Translations under genes and position numbers: made by a program | Shown here: positions 59,195-64,000 of the stretch, piece by piece | Layout: each line of letters begins with the position of its first letter | Numbering within the stretch: the first letter of the stretch is position 1 | The notes under the pieces: model-generated | What the model was told of the DNA's origin: nothing | Database searches by the model: none | The model's input: the letters and a program-made list of their open reading frames with translations, nothing else | Assembly: GCA_016713585.1 (NCBI GenBank) | Contig: JADJOV010000011.1 | Coordinates: 72,302 to 136,301, forward strand | DNA from: Bdellovibrionales bacterium | GTDB taxonomy: Bacteria > Bdellovibrionota > Bdellovibrionia > Bdellovibrionales > Bdellovibrionaceae | Length of the DNA: 64,000 bases | Reading direction: 5' to 3'

Positions 59195-59476
59195 GTGAGA
59201 ATATCGGCATTCATCTGGGGATGAAAACAACAGCGAAAGTGCCTTAAACACGGGCTAACTCTGGCACAAATAGAAGATTTCCTTCATGAGCCAGCCGACC
59301 CTAATGGATGACGATACTCATTCAGACCAAGAGCCGAGATACATTGCTTTTGGTTATTATGAAGACCGATTTTATTCGTAGTGTTCACACCACGGGTGAA
59401 GGACAAAAAGTTAAAGTTTCGGGTAATTAGTGCGAGATATGCCAGAGCAAAAGAAATAAAGAGGTTAGAGGCTTAG
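59195..59476 (+). pseudogene. BrnT toxin, frameshifted
   Basis: GTG 59195 reads RISAFIWDENNSES after one indel. LKHGLTLAQIEDFLHEPAD, HSDQEPRYIAFGYYEDRF and VFTTRVKDKKLKFRVISARY, ARAKEIKRLEA follow in shifting frames. The central DxRxxxxGxx and terminal I-S-A-R-x-A-x-x-E-x-x-R-x pattern is BrnT. BrnT is a RelE-like ribonuclease neutralised by BrnA. Complete in content but broken in frame by about four indels. Confidence 0.72.
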
Positions 59477-59716
59477 GAAAAAGCAAGGCACCAGCCAAAA
59501 AAGAAAGAGTGAAGTCCAAGACCCTTGGATCGGGATATGTCTTTCGTTTTTGACGACCCGACGAAATGGAAACAATTTAGCGAGTTGTTCCAGTTCGCAC
59601 CAAAAGACAAAACGATTACTTTAAGAATGAGTGCTGACCTTTTGAGTCGCTACAAGAAGCTGGCGAAGAAAGAGGAAAATACGAAATACCAAAAGCTCAT
59701 AAGAGAAGCCCTTTGA
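59477..59716 (+). CDS. BrnA-like antitoxin
   Basis: The C-terminal frame from 59525 is intact: MSFVFDDPTKWKQFSELFQF, APKDKTITLRMSADLLSRYK and KLAKKEENTKYQKLIREAL. ITLRMSADLLSRYKKLAKKE is the ribbon-helix-helix of BrnA/CopG-type antitoxins, ending with the LIREAL helix. A basic leader upstream (KAPAKKERVKSKTL) may be its true N-terminus in another frame. BrnA binds BrnT and represses the operon. Confidence 0.65.
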
Positions 59717-59766
59717 GTTTCTCTTAAAGAAGGCTTCCTAAACGATTTCGTCAGGCTGTAATGGCA

Positions 59767-60565
59767 ACTAATTCAACATGCTAGCTCAAAACGCGAAATT
59801 AGTCCGCAAATGGTTTTTGTTTTACGGTGCCCTCTGTATCTGATCCAGGGAAATAATTTTAGTCTGCCTTGTCTTTAACGGCAAATGACCGCCAAGGGCC
59901 TGGTGAGGGCGAGTTTGGTTACTTCGTGTCTGTAGGCTGAGAAATGCCTTGTGATTTGTCCGAGATCAAAATATCCGAGAGGATAAATCAATTCCTCTTT
60001 AAGAGTTCTATGAAACCTTTCGATCCGGCCATTCAACCAAGGGCTTCTCACCGGAGTTTGAAGAGGCACTATTAGAAAATGGCTCAATAGGTAATCCCCA
60101 AGCCAAGCTCAGACAGTGAAATACGCCAATGACTGCTCAGTCAATGAGAGAGAACAGGATCCGGGGTCAAGAACTCAGTATGGATACGAGTTCCCGCATG
60201 AGAATTGCTACGGATACTTTGGGTAAGGCGAAGACCAGAAGACTCTAAGCTGAACGCCACAACCTTGCGAGATGAGCACACCAACGATCGGTCCCCGTGA
60301 ATGTGTAAGTCCCTAGATTGGCAAAGGTGCGGTATGGACAAAAGGATTTCGTCTTCTTTTGTGCGCTAGTAGCATATTCTTTTTTTAGTGGAAATGCTTC
60401 CCGTAAATTAGGCCGCTTGAGCCAATCTATATTCCTATATATCCTCAGAGCGGGCTCGTAGGAACACCCGAGTTTTTTAGCGATCTGGTAGGGATTTTTA
60501 ATTTCTTTTCAATTGCCGTTATGATGTCGGCTCGCCAGCAAGCTCCGTATTATTCCTCAGGTCAC
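59767..60565 (-). mobile_element. IS3-like element remnant
   Basis: On the minus strand, broken frames give EIKNPYQIAKKLGCSYEPAL (HTH), LREAFPLKKEYA, GDRSLVCSSRKVVAFSLES (the DLYSRKVVGW region of the rve domain) and RSPWLNGRIERFHRTLKEEL (catalytic Glu region), then YHRHEVTKLALTRPLAV-like end. The part 59767-60057 repeats at 32273-32415 with a deletion. Frameshifts throughout; not functional. Confidence 0.72.
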
Positions 60566-60737
60566 TTGAAGCTATCTATTTTAAAATCTTCGGATTAACT
60601 CCGACTTGGTCAACAAAAACAAAGAATAGCACATCCAATTGCGACGGTCGAGTTTGATAAGGTCGATCTCTTTTTTATCTAGCACTTGGAGGTCTTTTGA
60701 AACCTTTCGAAGTGCAAGAGTGTACTCGCTTGAGTCA
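60566..60737 (-). pseudogene. Possible gene fragment next to an IS
   Basis: Minus-strand frame reads SEYTLALRKVSKDLQVLDKK and EIDLIKLDRRNWMCYSLFLL, then ELIRRF-stop at 60581. Composition is protein-like and the frame runs straight into the IS end at 60738, so the IS may have landed in or beside this gene. Family unknown. Confidence 0.35.
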
Positions 60738-61859
60738 GAAACTGATGTCCTTGAGTGTCCCTGAAGGGACAACTCAAGTCCGAGAGTCTATGCTTTTGAA
60801 TTGATTAGATTGAAAGCTAGGGGTTTATCTTAAGAAATGCGAGGCCAAACTGGTTGACAATATACAAGTCCAGTTGCCTCTGCAAATTCTCAGGCTTTTT
60901 GGTCGTGCACCAACTCGTCGGGTCAGTCTTTCTGATATCGCTGCGAAGTTTAGCACAGCGTTGGTTCACAGCAAATAATGGGTCAAAGCGCTTCTTGTGG
61001 AGTTTTTCATGCAGTCGGTCTCGATGTCGCTCTTTGTCGGCTCGATTGTGAACCTCATATGTGCTTTGTGGGAAGGTTCCCTCCACATGCTTTCGATAAC
61101 TTGATTTGGCGTCAGAATAAATATTTTCAGGCGGACGCGAAAGTCTGTTCTTAAGACATCGAAAAACCTCACCCATCACCGAGTCACGCTCATCTTTTCG
61201 TGGCCCATACTTCATCACCGAGAATCGTGCAAGTCTGCCTTTTGCAGGCATTTCAGCCACTTGGAGCGCTAGTATTTGATAGTCCTCATTCACCGCGACA
61301 GCAATTGAAAGGGGCTTGCATTTTGTGTGGTGAATTGTCTCCATTTCATCAAAGTAGATCTTTTTGGCTGAAAAAATGAGTCTCTCTCTGGTCACTTTTG
61401 CCTGCTTGATCAGCCAAAGAAACTTTTATAGGTGTTTTTGTAAGTCATATTGAGAATTCTCGCCGAAGCCCTGATGGAATTACCTTCAGTGAGGAGCTGT
61501 TGGAGAGGTTTATTGAGATCCATCTTTTGTGACGAAAATCTGGTTTGAAGGACCTTGAGGAAAAGGTGCAGTGGCACTGTTTACATTCAAAACGCCTGAT
61601 ATATTGGTTCAGACGACGAACCTTAAAGAAGCCTTTTTTAATAAAGGTACCACCAACAGATTGATGGAAAGGGCAGTCGGTATTGGAACAGTGCAAAGGA
61701 CGAAAACTCATTTGGAAGGCCATTCCTGCAACGGCCAAGCCTTCTTAGTTTAGATTCAGAGTGAACCTTAGTCGAATGGGTGGCCGAATTCCAGGCGAAA
61801 ATCATAGAACTCACGGCCTTGAGTTGTCCCTTCAGGGACACTCAAGGCCATCAGTTTCT
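60738..61859 (-). mobile_element. Insertion sequence with long palindromic terminal repeats
   Basis: 60751-60777 is the exact inverse complement of 61819-61845, and similarity extends to about 55 bases at each end (GAAACTGATG outside, CCGxGAG inside). Each end is itself nearly palindromic (TTGAGT-GTCCC...GGGAC-ACTCAA) and could fold into a hairpin. A transposase with a zinc-ribbon head lies between. Total about 1.1 kb. Confidence 0.82.
60817..61738 (-). pseudogene. Transposase of the palindromic-end IS, frameshifted
   Basis: Upstream part (61445-61738): CSNTDCPFHQSVGGTFIKKG and RRFECKQCHCTFSSRSF, a four-Cys zinc ribbon as in IS1-like transposases. After a shift near 61400-61450 the catalytic part reads RLIFSAKKIYFDEMETIHHT, LSIAVAVNEDYQILALQVAE, IYSDAKSSYRKHVEG and TYEVHNRADKERHRDRLHEK to TAG 60817. 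FDEME and YSDAKSSY supply likely DDE acidic residues. IS family name not certain. Confidence 0.72.
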
Positions 61860-61934
61860 GGAGTCATGCGCTTGAAGGCTTTGAGTAACGCCCCTTGGAG
61901 AGACGCTGGATAATGCCCTTGCGGCTCAACCGAC

Positions 61935-62102
61935 TTAAATTAAGAGCCACAACTTGGAACGACTTGAGATCGGATCACCTAGTACCGCAAGCACAGTCAA
62001 TTTGGCTAGATTTGGATCTAAATCAGCGAAACCTTTTTGATCTCCCGCGAAGGTTGCAAAGGCAGCGGTTAATAGGAAATTTGTAATCAACAATCGCCCC
62101 AT
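61935..62102 (-). pseudogene. Truncated secreted-protein gene
   Basis: ATG 62102 gives a clear signal peptide (MGRLLITNFLLTAAFATFAG), then DQKGFADLDPNLAKLTVLAV, LGDPISS and stop. Only about 35 residues of mature protein remain, so the gene looks cut off by rearrangement. Function unknown. Confidence 0.4.
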
Positions 62103-62229
62103 GAAAATCCTTGTCTGGCAAACACCACATGAGGTCATGATGGAGAAAAAGTTGTACTAGCGAATTGCAGTCAGAAAACACAAATGAACCCAGAGACTTC
62201 ATGATTTGAATGATCCAAGTTATTGCGCG

Positions 62230-62410
62230 GGCCCTCGCTGTTATGACTCAATGTGGATCCGCAGACTTTGCGGCAGGTGAGACTCCAGGCGAAGCCCCTT
62301 CTATTTAGTTTGGCCTCCCCGAAGCGCTGGACAAATTGCCTTCGGATAAATGGCACGCGGGACGTCCCTCCTGTCAGGAAGACCAAATCCACTCTAGTGA
62401 CCGCGACAAT
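62230..62410 (-). pseudogene. Hsp70-family (DnaK/YegD-like) C-terminal fragment
   Basis: Minus strand reads LNPRGIVAVTRVDLVFLTGG, then TSRVPFIRRQFVQRFGEAKL. VFLTGGTSRVP-x-x-R-x-x-F-x-x-R-F-G is the phosphate-2/adenosine motif of the Hsp70 ATPase domain. Only about 60 residues are left, next to the IS91-like copy, whose transposition can capture neighbouring DNA (family knowledge). Confidence 0.72.
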
Positions 62411-62621
62411 CCCCCGTGGATTCAACGAAAAAGAGAGTTCAAGCCATGATCCGAGATCAAAGACCATCGGAAGGGCCCCGAGCTTGTCGGCTTGTGATCC
62501 GAACCACCCACCCGGGGGAGACTCCGCCCCACGGCCACCCTGCGTCCAGGAATCGTCCGACTTCCCCCCGGTCGAGGATCCACGAATTAGATCAACAGCT
62601 GGCTGAGTGTTGCAACGCCCG
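62411..62621. other. Unassigned DNA between Hsp70 scrap and IS91-like copy 2
   Basis: GC-rich relative to its surroundings, with CCACCCACCCGGGGGAGACTC near 62502-62521; otherwise no coding frame I trust. Probably part of the captured segment. Confidence 0.3.
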
Positions 62622-64000
62622 TCCTTCTCGCAGGGTCGAAACGTGCCCCAAAACCCTTCCAAAGCTTCAAAGAGCTCCAATACAAAAGGCATCGGCCTGA
62701 GGAGTCTGTCCTTTACAGACTCATCCAGGAGAACCTTGAGACCTTTCTTGAGCGCTTCCAGCTTGAGATGGGCCATCCCTTGCCAGCCTTCGTCACCAAG
62801 GAATTCTTGATTATCTAAACTGCGGGATTCTAGCTAATGGCTTCCTACGAGTTCAGTGTGAAAGTGCCATCATGAAAATCTCGTGGCATTTTCCTGCAAA
62901 CACCGTGGATTCTGCCCCAGCTGTGGAGCTCAGAAGAATGGTCGAGACAGCAGCCCACCTGGTTGACTATGTCCTGCCTGATCAGCCTATTCGGCAATTC
63001 GTCTTAACCTCCCCTTTCAGCTCAGGCCCTTGCTTGCCGTCCGGCCAAAGATCATGTCCGCTTGCCTTGAAATCAGTCATCGGGCGACGACAGAGACCAT
63101 CGCCCACAGAGTTGCCAAATACCTTGAGAAAAACGGTATCATCGTAAAAGATGACGACGCCCCTCTTCAACTCAACATCCCCAAGGAGGAATGCTTTTCC
63201 CATTTGCAGGCCGCCTCAAGTTCCTACAGATTCTTGCTCTGTCCAAATAAAGGAAAAAAGGCTCTTGTGCTCAAATCTCAAGGTGACAGGGACCACATCG
63301 GCAAAGGTGGACTTGTTGGCAAGTACTCTGGCTTCACTCTCCACGGAGGTGTTGCCGTAGGCCCTGGACAAAGAGACAAGCTTGAGAAGATCGCCCGATA
63401 CATTGCAAGGCCCGCCATCAGCGAAGAGAGACTCTCTGTCAATTCCAGAGGTCAAGTTATCTATAAGCTCAAAACTCCATATGAGGATGGAACCACTAAA
63501 ATTGTCTTTGAGCCCTTGAGTTCTTGGAAAGCTTGCAGCCCTTGTCCCTCGACCACGAGTTCACCTCACCCGATTTCATGGAGTCCTGGCTCCAAACTAC
63601 AAGTACAGAAAACTCATCGTCCCAACCCCACAAGCCACGACCTCAAACTAAGGAGCGGTCGACCAGAGCCAAGATGACAACATTAAGAACGACTCAACAA
63701 AGAAAAAGCGCATCACCTGGGCCCAGCTGCTAAAACGAGTCTTCAAAATGGACATGGAAACCTGCAATGTTTGCGGCGGCAAAATGGCAGTCATCTCCGC
63801 ATTCACTGATCCCGAGGTGATCCAAAAATACTCGAGTATCTGAAACTTCCCACAAGATCACCGAAAATCCACCTGCCGAGGACCCTCCACACCAGTATCA
63901 CAAAGGCGCAGGTGACGACTTCATCCAACCCTTCCCTGATTATGATTAGACCAAGACACACGACTCATGAGCTTTCTTGGAACCCTCAGATTCGAAATCC
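62622..64000 (+). mobile_element. IS91-like element, copy 2 (continues to window end)
   Basis: Same element as copy 1. The N-terminal zinc-head part is present but frameshifted (TVDSAPAVELRRMVETAAHL). At RATT it skips the LLKKAGLSKTT segment kept in copy 1 and goes to ETIAHRVAKYLEKNGIIVKD, then keeps the C-terminal half: IARYIARPAISEERLSVNSR, GQVIYKLKTPYEDG and TCNVCGGKMAVISAFTDPEV. The HUH-motif region is missing here as well. The last bases of the window match copy 1 at about 51898-51912. The two copies are in direct orientation 11.5 kb apart. Confidence 0.85.

Noticed and set aside
1..64000. Genetic code change with TGA read as Trp
   Set aside because: Many intact genes end properly with TGA, including tightly overlapping ATGA junctions, so the few in-frame TGAs are better explained as errors or mutations.
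48000..64000. Prophage
   Set aside because: Only transposases, TA genes and fragments are seen; no integrase of tyrosine type, capsid, portal, terminase or tail genes.

Overview
The window looks like chromosomal DNA from a Bdellovibrio-like bacterium (Bdellovibrionota/Oligoflexia type), probably from a draft or metagenomic assembly. The evidence is the many lipoproteins with a Y/F-Q-N-C type lipobox, two TIGR02147/DUF4423-type regulators, a decayed HNH endonuclease of a kind that is multicopy in Bdellovibrio genomes, many secreted proteases, and an envelope rich in single- and double-haem CxxCH lipoproteins. No rRNA, tRNA, CRISPR array or prophage structural gene was recognised.

Layout. 1-3067: an RND efflux pump (cut by the window edge) coupled to a TolC-like channel, plus a small secreted protein. 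3785-6035: a decayed HNH gene, a TetR regulator and a broken secreted gene. 6045-18073: the most distinctive core region. It has two outer-membrane-type proteins (one with a CxxCH motif), a divergent cytochrome lipoprotein, then one long apparent operon: FG-GAP lipoprotein, LamG-plus-CxxCH protein, lipoprotein, Tat-exported DUF1501-like protein, two double-CxxCH lipoproteins and a YceI-like protein. 18063-27927: an EEP-family phosphodiesterase, HtpX, a lytic transglycosylase, an O-antigen ligase with a methyltransferase, an SPFH/prohibitin operon and a UPF0178 protein. 28204-31277: a small secreted protein, a hairpin-rich leader and an intact PhnDCE-type ABC importer. 31350-34757: a metalloprotease, a duplicated-domain protein, a nucleotidyltransferase pair, and repeats with a DNA methyltransferase fragment. 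34758-39531: a CbiMNQO-type nickel/cobalt ECF transporter lying between two HTH regulators. 39476-47896: a GMC oxidoreductase, two large protease lipoproteins, a secreted protein and a second YceI protein.

From about 48 kb to the end the window is an accessory island. It holds a RelBE/ParE-like toxin-antitoxin pair, IS481-like and IS6 remnants, two direct copies of an IS91-like element (51.1 kb and 62.6 kb), and between them dps-katG (peroxide defence), a redoxin-membrane protein operon, an IS4-like element with perfect 22-bp terminal repeats, a decayed BrnT/BrnA pair, an IS3-like remnant, an IS with long palindromic ends, and scraps of other genes (Hsp70, DNA methyltransferase).

A theme across the window is that many otherwise convincing genes are split by a single indel, often in a homopolymer, or by one in-frame stop. 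I annotate these as one gene each and say where the break lies. Sequencing or assembly error is the simplest explanation in the core genes. In the island true decay is more likely, because breaks are denser and fragments are incomplete.
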